64,000 nucleotides of DNA from the NCBI GenBank assembly GCA_022605405.1, contig JABYQQ010000003.1, positions 1,736,001 to 1,800,000 of the forward strand, read 5' to 3'. Positions 1-10,514 of the stretch are shown in pieces. Position 1 is the stretch's first letter. Every line of letters starts with the position of its first letter. A program made the position numbers and the translations under genes. The DNA comes from Earliella scabrosa. Taxonomy: Eukaryota > Basidiomycota > Agaricomycetes > Polyporales > Polyporaceae. Below the pieces are notes generated by a model. The model was not told the DNA's origin. It ran no database searches and was given only the letters and a program-made list of their open reading frames with translations.

Positions 1-1002
1 CTGGGCGCTTTTTTGACGCCCAAATGCGGTAATGGCTGGTATGGGGGGGTTACTGATCTGCCCCATAGCTCCCTCAATACTGCACCTATTCCCATGGGTG
101 TAGGTGCAATAGATTCGCATTTTTATACCCTATTAGATGGTGCAATGCTGGGAATGATTGATGGGCTAATGGGGCAGCTATGCCCTGAATACTCTAGCAG
201 CCCCCTAGCCAGGGGTATCTCTTGCCCTGCTTTAGGGTACCCAGGGCATCTATGCTTATGAGCAAGATGGCATCATATAGGGATACCTAAGGGCTACTGG
301 ACGCATTTTTGTTTAGTGTGATACATGCAGTATTGATGGAGATATGATGTATTTCATTTTCGCAAAAAGTGGCCACTTTGTTTGGTCCATTACTTGGGTA
401 CCCCTGGGTACCACACCACGCCGTTACCACCACTGTGTAGGTATTAAGAGGGGCTTTCCAACGGTATATCATACACCCCAAACCATCCACCTCCACCCAC
501 CCTCTCCTCCTGACCCCCTTCCCATCAATCCCCTTATATATCCCTTTAGGGGCATCGGATCAGCTCACAACTTTAGAAGTATATACTAGACATATATTAC
601 AGTCTGTTCTGAGGATATGACATGCCACAGTTATCTACACCTTCCCAGTCATAGCAAACAATTTCTAGCATACACATTACATGTTCCCTCTATATCCTGG
701 GAACCATATCACCAATTGACAAGCGGTCTTTTGCACTCTGTTAATATATAGTAGAGCTACTTCTGTACCAATTTTGATCCCCCAGAGATGTGTTGATCTG
801 TCTGCATAATCCTATCAGTGGTGAACAGAGATAACCACTTGGTATTAGATCTAGGGTGATATACACCTCCATAGGTTCAGATAGAGATCTCCTAAGTGCT
901 CTGTATTGAATGCAAAAACAATCATGGAAAATGGTTGAGTACATGTGGTGATATGGCAAAAGAGGTGCTGGATGGCCATTTGTGAACTCTGCACAGCACA
1001 TG
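1..1002. repeat. Left arm of a ~1 kb perfect inverted repeat
   Basis: Bases 1-1002 are the reverse complement of 1117-2118. Paired positions add up to 2119 everywhere I compared, and short open frames in one arm reappear identically in the other. The outer end starts CTGGGCGC and contains a small hairpin (GGGCG, T-rich loop, CGCCC). The window starts exactly inside or at the end of the arm, so the true left boundary cannot be seen. No convincing protein is encoded. It could be a fold-back or MITE-like transposon, a palindromic rearrangement, or a fold-back assembly artefact. Confidence 0.93.
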
Positions 1003-1116
1003 CAGCTGCACTATTCACACAACTGCCTCCCGGCACCTCTTTTAGCATATCACCACATGTACTCAACCATTTTCCATGATTGTTTTTGCATTCAATACAG
1101 AGCACTTAGGAGATCT
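1003..1116. other. Spacer of the palindrome, containing an extra copy of an arm segment
   Basis: The 114-nt centre is not symmetrical. Its right part (about 1034-1116, from 'ggcacctctttt' to 'aggagatct') is a near copy of 1153-1235 in the right arm, and therefore also an inverted copy of part of the left arm. The inner repeat has a few differences (for example 'tagcatatc' against 'tgccatatc'). The order is thus arm, short unique stretch, extra partial copy, arm, as expected after a second template switch during replication. Confidence 0.85.
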
Positions 1117-2118
1117 CATGTGCTGTGCAGAGTTCACAAATGGCCATCCAGCACCTCTTTTGCCATATCACCACATGTACTCAACCATTTTCCATGATTG
1201 TTTTTGCATTCAATACAGAGCACTTAGGAGATCTCTATCTGAACCTATGGAGGTGTATATCACCCTAGATCTAATACCAAGTGGTTATCTCTGTTCACCA
1301 CTGATAGGATTATGCAGACAGATCAACACATCTCTGGGGGATCAAAATTGGTACAGAAGTAGCTCTACTATATATTAACAGACTGCAAAAGACCGCTTGT
1401 CAATTGGTGATATGGTTCCCAGGATATAGAGGGAACATGTAATGTGTATGCTAGAAATTGTTTGCTATGACTGGGAAGGTGTAGATAACTGTGGCATGTC
1501 ATATCCTCAGAACAGACTGTAATATATGTCTAGTATATACTTCTAAAGTTGTGAGCTGATCCGATGCCCCTAAAGGGATATATAAGGGGATTGATGGGAA
1601 GGGGGTCAGGAGGAGAGGGTGGGTGGAGGTGGATGGTTTGGGGTGTATGATATACCGTTGGAAAGCCCCTCTTAATACCTACACAGTGGTGGTAACGGCG
1701 TGGTGTGGTACCCAGGGGTACCCAAGTAATGGACCAAACAAAGTGGCCACTTTTTGCGAAAATGAAATACATCATATCTCCATCAATACTGCATGTATCA
1801 CACTAAACAAAAATGCGTCCAGTAGCCCTTAGGTATCCCTATATGATGCCATCTTGCTCATAAGCATAGATGCCCTGGGTACCCTAAAGCAGGGCAAGAG
1901 ATACCCCTGGCTAGGGGGCTGCTAGAGTATTCAGGGCATAGCTGCCCCATTAGCCCATCAATCATTCCCAGCATTGCACCATCTAATAGGGTATAAAAAT
2001 GCGAATCTATTGCACCTACACCCATGGGAATAGGTGCAGTATTGAGGGAGCTATGGGGCAGATCAGTAACCCCCCCATACCAGCCATTACCGCATTTGGG
2101 CGTCAAAAAAGCGCCCAG
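1117..2118. repeat. Right arm of a ~1 kb perfect inverted repeat
   Basis: This is the reverse complement of 1-1002. It ends ...GCGCCCAG at 2118; the following ATCGTTAG is unpaired in this window. Open frames here (for example 1623-1832 and 1858-2106) are mirror images of those in the left arm and show no recognisable domain, so I do not call genes. Identity of the arms implies recent origin, gene conversion or an artefact. Confidence 0.93.
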
Positions 2119-2165
2119 ATCGTTAGATAAGCTTCTGTGCCATCAGTCATATGATCTAGATCATA

Positions 2166-2504
2166 GTTTTACAATGGATATACAAGCATCTAATCAGCCT
2201 GATATGATAGCAAGTTTTATAACAGTTTTACAATCATCTAATCTGGATGCTCTAGGGGTGAGTTTTATAATGGTTCTACAACGATCTAATCACCCAGGGG
2301 TTTTATAATATGTGTTCTCTCATTGTAAATGCGGAGTTTTATAATCACTGAGAGGTCATTATACAATGAGTACATTATATAACAACAAACAAGGGGGTTT
2401 TATAATGGGGAGGCTATAATATATCCCCTGCCCCCCTGTGAGTTTTATAATGCTTGAAGGGTTGTATTACAATAGCTCATTGTAGTACAGGATGGTTTTA
2501 CAAT
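2166..2504 (+). repeat. Irregular cluster of nine GTTTTAYAAT motifs
   Basis: The decamer GTTTTATAAT or GTTTTACAAT occurs on the plus strand starting at 2166, 2214 (ends AAC), 2225, 2262, 2300, 2336, 2397, 2442 and 2495. Spacings are mostly 36-61 bases and the flanking sequence differs, so this is not a simple tandem repeat. Such clusters occur in the subterminal regions of DNA transposons as transposase-binding sites, but no transposase gene is visible here. 2119-2650 otherwise contains no supported gene. Confidence 0.7.
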
Positions 2505-2654
2505 GCACCACAGAATTAATAATTATTGCACCAGGGTACTGGTGTTTTGTATTACAAAAGTGGAAACTACTGGTGCCACCAGTGCCCTCTTTCCAGCCGC
2601 AGCCTTCTTGTAAGTGTCGCGCCCAGAGTGTCTTGCATACCGTTCACCAAGCGA

Positions 2655-3533
2655 CCTCAGATAGGGAGGGGATATGATCTCTACAATGTCCATGCCGTCA
2701 AGCCAGAGCTGTAAGTGTGCTATCTCTCGATCGCTCCTCCATCGTTATACCCCGATCTTCGATCACATCTTTCAGAGTCGAACTCTTCAACTCGATTATG
2801 CCCCGCATACAAAGTGGGCTCGGACTCGGTGTCTCACATAGCAACGCACAACACTGGCACAAACAGGTGTTCAGCGGACTGGTACATCTTCGTTCCCACC
2901 CCATACACTTCACTATCCCAAAACGCGCATGCAGTCTGTTTGTCATGCTCACTGTGACGCGTTGCCCCACAGGTGCGTCTCACACAGCTTCTCCTCGCAG
3001 ACATCGGTGCTGCGGCCGCATATGAAGCCTATCGCACGTGGAAGCACAACTCTTTCTTGTATGAACCTCTGAGCACGGATCGCAAGAGGCAACGTGAAGG
3101 GCTTATCGGCATGGCCATCGTGGAAAGTGTGTGCGCTGCTCCAGAGTTTTTGATCGCGTACTGACTGGTCCGCTGTGTAGCCCAACGCCTGTGGCATTAT
3201 TCGCAGAGGATACCTACCATTTGAGAGCTGTGTGTGAGGCAGCAGCGGCAGCAGTCACTGTCCTCACTGATCGTGTACGTCACTGCTCAACTCCATGGGT
3301 GCAAGCGTCGAGCTTCGTCCTACGCCTCAAGCACCGCTGACTCATACGCCTACAGCGACTCATACCGCTGTCGCAGCCGGCCCAATCCATTCAGCACCCC
3401 AATGGTCGTCCGTGTCGGCGGCTCTCCCCTCATGGATACTGCAGGACTGCCCTATGCACCCAGCGTGAATCCTGGGGCAGTCCCCATGCCTATTGCAGGT
3501 GTGGCGATGAGTGCTGGAGTGCCCTGGCGATGA
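2655..3533 (+). CDS. Possible small spliced gene with a GAAAAYEAY motif (CipC/DUF3759-like?)
   Basis: Coding-like segments lie in order on the plus strand. An exon ends near 2713 (reads ...YDLYNVHAVKPEL before a GTAAGT donor). A second at about 2973-3130 reads LTQLLLADIGAAAAYEAYRTW and ends before a GTGTGT donor. A last stretch to the TGA at 3531-3533 is rich in Ser, Tyr and Pro. The GAAAAYEAY motif resembles the start of CipC-like (DUF3759) stress proteins of fungi, which is only a resemblance. The first exon-exon junction does not keep phase with the obvious splice sites, so the model is uncertain and the gene may be broken. No start codon is assigned. Confidence 0.35.
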
Positions 3534-3804
3534 GGTCGGCGGCATCGTCCTCGTAGCAGGCGCGGACAACAAAGACCTCTGTTCCGTGCGAGTGGCGGAC
3601 GTCCATCTTTGGGCGAAGGGCGGGGCGAGGACAGCGGAGGAGAACAGGCGAGAGCAGACGGAGACTCGGGAGACAAGGACGCGTCGAGCACGTGCGCGCG
3701 GCGGGGAGCGTGTTTGGACGTGTTTGGAGGCGAGCGGGTTGGAGGGCGCGTGCCGGGCTCCGAGTGCCAGAGGGTGAGGGCTGAGGTGGCGGAAGAGTGC
3801 GTTC

Positions 3805-3975
3805 ATGGCGGGCCACAACAAGCCTCCGAACCCGGTCGTCTTCCTCGTCATCTCTGCGCTCTCCTTCGCGGCCTTCTACGCGACCATCAGGTACAGAGCA
3901 GCCACACACCCCGCCTCCGCCCAGCCCCGCCAGCACGACCACCCCCTCGTCCCGCCCAGCCACCGGGATCCCTGA
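3805..3975 (+). CDS. Small single-pass membrane protein just upstream of UMP/CMP kinase
   Basis: A 56-codon frame starts ATG at 3805 and stops TGA at 3973-3975. The N-terminus (MAGHNKPPNPVVFLVISALS) leads into a hydrophobic helix (VVFLVISALSFAAFYATI) and a polar, Pro/His-rich tail. The kinase ATG follows 9 bases after the stop (3985). Composition and codon use look like real coding sequence. The tight spacing on the same strand suggests either a dicistronic transcript or a long upstream reading frame that limits kinase translation. A CAG|GTACAG at about 3890 could also be a splice donor, in which case this exon would belong to another isoform. I do not recognise a named family. Confidence 0.5.
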   Translation: MAGHNKPPNPVVFLVISALSFAAFYATIRYRAATHPASAQPRQHDHPLVPPSHRDP

Positions 3976-3984
3976 TTGCACACC

Positions 3985-5049
<1,065 letters not shown>

Positions 5050-5213
5050 AGTTCTTTGCATGGACATTCCGTATACCCCAAGGACCTTAGATGAAGCAAG
5101 AATCTACGTGTATATTGGCATCTATCCACAGCGCGCAATGATCGTGGCATGAGAATCAGCATACGAACGTCCGTCAAGTGCGTGTGTGAGACAAGTACAG
5201 GCTCCGTCAAAAC

Positions 5214-6494
5214 CTACACGTACAGCGCGAATCCGGTGGTGTCACCCATGGGTGTCGCTGCTGTGCACGTCGCTTTGCCTCCCTTGGGTATAGTCAGGAT
5301 ATCGCCATCTGCACAGACGAAATATGCTCTCTCGTCAATGTCGTCCTGGCGTGCGGATGGATGAGTCTATCGATCGGATTGAAGCATGACGGAGACTTAC
5401 CGGTTCCCATTCCCAGCCACCACACCGCACATATTCCACTACAGTTGGGCCAGTACCCTCGGTCGTGACCTTACCGTCTGGGTCGTATCACAATGCAACA
5501 TGGGCGCCGTCCTGGTATGCAGCGCCGAGAACTGCGCCTGCCTTCTCCACAAACACCGCTCTCGTCTCTTCCGAGTCCATTTCGTATTTTGGGTTTTGCG
5601 TCGGCCGAACAATGACCACATCCAGCGCCGCAGATTTCTCCCGGGGACTCGTCACGTCTTTCCCTCTAGGCGTGATCTTAAAGGCAGGCTCAAGGCGGTC
5701 AGCGTTGACGGTCGAAAGGAAGTAGGCAAACGGACCCTCGAGGTCCACAATCGGCTCATCCTCCGTGCTCGACTCGTGCTGGACAAATGCGCGCGAAGCA
5801 GGGTCGTAGATCTCGACGAAGCCTGCACCTTTGCGGGGCAGAGCTTGACAGAGGCGTGGTACCAGCAGGTGATGTTCTGGTGGCCAGCGGTCTTGAAACG
5901 CTCGATGCTGGGGTCGGAGGCGCGGAGAGCCTCGGAGTCGTGCAGGATGGACGCGTGGAGCGCAGTGGATGCGACCACGGCGGAGATGGCGACCCGCTTC
6001 GATGGGTGTTGTTGTCCAGGGGAGGTTATGGGTGGGGCGGAGAGCACGGTGACAGCGAGGTTGAGCGGGAGAGAGGCGTGTTTCGTGGAGACAAATGCCT
6101 TGACCGACTTGAGCTTGTATTCTGCGGGATCGTCATTTGTGGAAGGAGGGAAGATAGATGAGTAGAGGGCGTTGGCAGTGCCGCAGGGAACGAGAGCGAG
6201 GTGGATGCGGGGGAGAGGTTGATCAGTGGGTACAGAGTTGAGGGTGTTGATGAGTTTGTGCAAGGTGCCGTCGCCGGAGCCAAGAATAATGGTCACGGGC
6301 AGGGCTTGGGAAGCGTCTGGAATGGAGGACAGGAAGTCGGTGACGATCGTACCGGCGTGGCCTGGGCTCTCTGTTGGGACAATCCTGTCTGGGGTGATGC
6401 TGTGGGCGGCAAGGAGGGGCAGAATGTGGTCGTCGAAGAGAGCCTTGGATGAGCGGTCTCCCGAGACGGGATTGTAGATGACGAGGACGGGCAT
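5214..6494 (-). pseudogene. Diacylglycerol/sphingoid-base-kinase-like lipid kinase with a frameshift and a stop
   Basis: Read on the minus strand from ATG at 6494 (MPVLVIYNPVSGDRSS). The DAGK catalytic pattern is clear: the VIYNPVSG nucleotide-binding start, GSGDGTLHKLINTL (the GDGT motif) and LALVPCGTANALYSS. The frame breaks near 5840-5845: upstream reads ...WYHASVKL, and the conserved continuation (LPRKGAGFVEIYDP) is in another frame, with no GT-AG intron able to join them, so one base appears missing. Further on a TGA (plus 5488-5490) interrupts ...DGAHVAL / YDPDGKVTTEG. Coding character resumes through VVEYVRCGGWEWEP, then a 34-nt intron (5367-5400) and a last exon to TAG at 5214-5216. 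The enzyme would phosphorylate a membrane lipid; as read it cannot give a full-length product. Confidence 0.8.
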
Positions 6495-6869
6495 TGGATG
6501 GGGCCCAGTGCAGATGGGTGTGATACACGCGACAATCTGCAAGGCAGCGAATGAGAGGAGGCTGAGGGCATGAAGGGGACTGCCCTGGTTGGGCAGCTTG
6601 AGTAAAGAGTCTCGGCTGGCAGCGGTGGCGGATCAAGCGAGCGTTGCGAGGACTCGAGTGACCAAGTCGGAGGCATCGCCGCATCGATGAGCTCATCGCT
6701 CAGATCTCGATTCCATGATCGAATCGGGCAGAATCTAATCTCTGTTCCAGCCCGGTCTATCGATTCGCCCTGCCGTCTCCGCCGCTGGCAGCTCTCTCTC
6801 GCCGCCGTCCGGTCAGTCCCCATTCGCAGCCACGCTCTGTCTTACTTAGCCTCGGACCCAGGCTCACGC

Positions 6870-8600
6870 ATGCTCCGTGTTCTCTCCCGCTCCTTCTCTT
6901 CTCGCTCGTCCCACCTCTCGCGCACCATGTCCTCTTTCCCCCCGCCCACCTTCAAGCCTTTCAACCTCGCCCTCGTCCAGCTTGGCCAGGTCGGGCCCGA
7001 CAAGGACGGTGAGTAATCGTCACGGTGTACTGCGCTCTACATCAGCCTCATTCTGGATTGTCCCCACTTCCCTCTTACCAACGAACCTCAAGCATACGCG
7101 CGAAATGATCAGGACAGCCGTTGGTGGTGACGGCGGCGCGAAGCCCAAGCCCGACCTTGTTGTCTTGCCCGTGAGCTACTCTCCCTCCATTGTGCCTACC
7201 AACACCTCAACCAGACTGGTCTCAAGGAATGCTTCAACTCTTTGTACGGCCATGTTCACTTTCCGGTGTATGCAGAGACCATTGGCTACACACCCGGACA
7301 ACGGTACGACGTCGACAAGTCAGAGAGCCAGAGCGTCAGGATGCTCTCATCTGCTGCAAAGGAGGAAGGTGTTTGGCTTATCGGAGGTTTGTCACACTTT
7401 CGGACGCATTTGGCGCCGCATTCTTATAAATGACCCTGCGGCGGGCTTACACAGGCTCAATCCCTGAGCGCGAAGTGGGTACAGGCAAGCTCTTCAACAC
7501 AGCAACCACGTACTCTCCTCAGGGTGTGTCTCTCAAGCCTGCCTTCCACAACGTCCGTTCGTTTCTCGTTGCTCGATTGCAGGAGAGCTGGTTGCCGTGC
7601 ATCGAAAGGTGCACTTGTTCGACATTGACATTCCTGGAAAGATTACTTTCAAGGTCTGTGTCACCTCAATCTTCCTCAGTGCCACGCTGATATCGTACGG
7701 CACGCTCAGGAAAGCGAGACCTTGAGTGCAGGTAGTTCGATCAACCAGTTCGATACCGGTATGTGGTTGTGCGCTCCGGTTGTCAAGTGCAATGGAGCTA
7801 ACCGTGACCGCAGATTTTGCGCGCATCGGTCTCGGGATTTGCTATGACGTGCGCTTCCTTGAGCTTGCCATGACCAGCGCGAGGCATGGTGCGTGTACCT
7901 CTATCGGTGTGCATGACAGTTGTGTAACGCGACTCTGACTATCCTTAGGATGCCATGTGCTGATCTATCCGGCCGCGTTCAACACAACGACTGGCCCGCT
8001 ACATTGGGAGTTGTTGCAACGAGCTCGGTACGTGCAAGCGCTGTTGTAGTCAGTGTCGAGACTGAGTCGAGGACGCTCCAGGGCGGTGGACAATCAGGTA
8101 TACTCCTCCATGTGCAGTCCGGCACGGGACCTGGCCGAGAGCTACCACGCTGTAAGCCCCGTTTCGGTTCTTGCTGGAACGTGCTGTTAATCGAACCCGT
8201 GTCACAGTGGGGTCATTCGATGGTCGTCGATTCTATGTAAGCAGTGCAGTAGCACAACCCATGCATTATGTACTGAACTGAGAGCAGGGGCAAAGTACTC
8301 GCAGAGGCGGAACACGAGGAGACCATTATTCACACGCACATCTGTAAGCACTGGACGCGCGTACATTCCAAGCTCCCTGACTGACTGTGGACGCCAGACC
8401 CGAAGGTATTTGAGGACGCGCGGGCGGGGATACCGGTGATGACACAGAGGCGGTTCGACGTGTATTCGGATGTGTCGAAGGGGCTGTGGGTGGCGGCGAG
8501 TGTCTGGATGTGGTGTTGCAGACGGCGAATGTATGTTGCGGTGTGTATATTAGCTTTGCAGGCACTGGACACAGTTAGCGCGAGCACTGGCAAGCCGTAG
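6870..8600 (+). CDS. NIT2: Carbon-nitrogen hydrolase, omega-amidase/Nit2-like
   Basis: Twelve-exon model: 6870-7008, 7082-7170, 7227-7386, 7455-7523, 7583-7653, 7710-7758, 7814-7888, 7949-8027, 8082-8151, 8208-8236, 8288-8343, 8398-8600. Nitrilase-superfamily omega-amidases hydrolyse alpha-ketoglutaramate and alpha-ketosuccinamate. The Glu-Lys-Cys triad is visible: E in [12 protein letters not shown] in [13 protein letters not shown] in [10 protein letters not shown]. The first ATG gives a Ser/Arg-rich N-terminus ([14 protein letters not shown]) typical of a mitochondrial presequence; a second ATG at 6927 would give a cytosolic form. Oddity: family phase demands an acceptor at 7080-7081, but the bases are AA, not AG. 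An upstream AG (just before CCTCATTC) keeps frame and would insert 14 residues before NLKHTREM. The last exon continues past the usual C-terminus (YSDVSKGL). Confidence 0.85.
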
Positions 8601-8983
8601 AAGCTGACGAGGCGCGCGCCTGCTGTGCTCCGTACGTGATCGGATGGGATGCGCTGCAGAGAGTTGTGCATAGTGGCGTAAGCTGTGTAGCCACACTGCG
8701 CTCTCTGAACACAAAGAACCTCTAAGTCTCGGGGTGTGGGATACTTGAGTAGGCTAGGCTGAACATTAAGCGTGAGTGCATGTGTTCATATCAAAACCGC
8801 TACTCTGTGTACATGTACGTGCAGTCTATTTACTCGAGTTGCACCCGTCTCATTTCATATGTTAGTTGCTCGACAGGATCCCTCCGGGTCGTTTGCACGA
8901 CAAAGGCATCCTGCCTACGCTCCTGCCGCCGACGATCCTGCCGTCGCTCCTGGCACCTTCGAGGGGAGTGCGCATCAGGGTGG
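8601..8983. other. Intergenic stretch between convergent genes
   Basis: This lies between the end of the nitrilase gene and the 3' end of the minus-strand gene 8984-9551. I see no RNA gene or repeat. The minus-strand gene may extend to 8830 if its last intron is retained. Confidence 0.4.
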
Positions 8984-9551
8984 CTAGCAATGAAGTCCTG
9001 GTGCCATAGAGGTAAACTGTCAGATCGAAATATGCTGTACTGTGCTGGAGTACTAACCATGATGTTAATGACAACACGCAGTATGCGACACCAGGGGGCA
9101 ACGTTTGTGCGACGAGAGATTGGATGCTGATGGATGATTCCCCTGGTGTACCGCACTAACCATGAAGCATGGCAGAGTACCTTGATGGACGCCACAGCAC
9201 GATAGGGCACATGGGAGATCCAGGTGGGAACTGGCCTGCTGCTATCTGGTCCATCGTAGTACTCATCGAGCTTTAAGGTCGATGTGCCGGTGGTGGATGG
9301 GCGGCCTCGGATACTGATGAATAAGCAGTACACATCCCCCATGCCAGTTGGGTTGCGTATGGTCTAAGGATGCCGTGAGTAGTGGTAGTGCTGAAATGGT
9401 TGTACTAATTACTCACAGTCTTTCTTGTAAAGAGTCCGACCTGAACGAGAACGGAGTCGCCGCGGTGTGCGGGACGTTCGATGCCCTGGCGTCGTGCAAG
9501 TAGGACTTGTACGAACTCATCGGTATCGGTGAAGCCTGGACGGTGAGCCAT
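8984..9551 (-). CDS. Small spliced hypothetical protein
   Basis: On the minus strand, exon 1 (9417-9551) starts ATG (MAHRPGFTDTDEFVQVLLAR) and ends before GTGAGT. A 53-nt intron ending CTTAG leads to exon 2 (9181-9363), which continues in phase (TIRNPTGMGDVYCLFISIRG... WISHVPYRAVASIK) and ends before GTACTC. After a 54-nt intron (ends ATCAG) the frame goes on for about 23 codons, and a further 41-nt intron leads to a stop at 8984-8986. Phase agreement across two introns supports a real gene. No family recognised; no signal peptide or membrane helix is evident. Confidence 0.45.
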
Positions 9552-10514
9552 CGTTGGCGACTGACAGTTGTTGTTCCAGTGACATATTGTCGGTCTTTGT
9601 GTGCTGTTTTATAGAGCATCCCTCTGCTGGCACTGGATCAAGCACTGAGCTGTATTGGACTAAGCAAGACCTGGGATAGCGTCTTCTACCTCAGTGACGC
9701 CCTGCCCAACGGTCACAATTGGGAACGGTTTGCAAATCCGCACTCAAGATGAAACGCGCTGTTTCGCACAGCGAGATCTGGCTGGATGCGTTTGACCGAG
9801 TGTCATTCCCAAGGTCGGTGTTCGTCTCTCTCATCGGAGAAGTCCGGAGACACACCTCCTCGATTGAGCCGCTGACCGGTTGTACCTCCTCAGAGCTGTG
9901 GGACATTTCGACGTGCAACAGTTCGCACCGTCATGTTGTGTCTTCCGGGCAGTGGGAACAATTTGTTCTATGCGGTGTGTGTGTCCATGCGAAAATTCTC
10001 ACCCGTACCCACACCTCCGGGAGGGGACATTACCGAATGGCCTGACTGACGGACTATTTCAGCAGCGTACGGCTCTGATCCTTCTTGACGACCGCACTAT
10101 CACCGTCCTCTTCTCTCCCTTTGCAGATTCTACGCAGAACATCTGTTCTACGATGGCAATCCCACAGTCACAGTCTGTGTTTACACACCACCACCCTCCG
10201 AGTCCACAAGCAGCTTTACTCCGACCCGGTGGCGAAACATCTCTACCAGGAATCATGCTGACGCATGATAGACGTGAGTGTATCTGACACGGTCGCATTC
10301 GCGTTACTCACCGTGGATGTGCCAGCTTCTCTTCATCCCGCGCCGTGTCAGGATGAGCGTAGGGACTTGTCGAGGAGTGGGCCATGTCTGGCAAGGTACG
10401 ATTGATGAGAGGAATTTTCATGAGAGTTTGATGATTTATTGTACACGGATGTATTCAGTACATAGTACAACAGTATTTGATTTGATTGGAATATGAATAA
10501 CCACAACACAGACT
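9552..10514 (+). other. Region with exon-like fragments but no confident gene
   Basis: The plus strand shows short coding-like stretches separated by possible introns. About 9720-9980 is one; after a polypyrimidine tract ending CTTTGCAG near 10125, a stretch reads FYAEHLFYDGNPTVTVCVYTPPP. I could not connect them into a full gene. It may be a decayed gene next to the Helitron insertion. Just downstream of the Helitron 1 stop there is only a weak hairpin (ATGTA, 5-nt loop, TACAT at 10449-10463) and no CTRR end I can defend. Confidence 0.35.

Noticed and set aside
13..2106. Several 60-100 codon open frames in the palindrome arms
   Set aside because: They occur as mirror pairs, overlap on both strands, and show no domain or natural composition; an inverted repeat duplicates any chance frame.
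5788..6452. Plus-strand frames across the lipid-kinase gene (for example 5386-6165)
   Set aside because: They are antisense shadows of the DAGK-like gene, whose motifs are clear on the minus strand.
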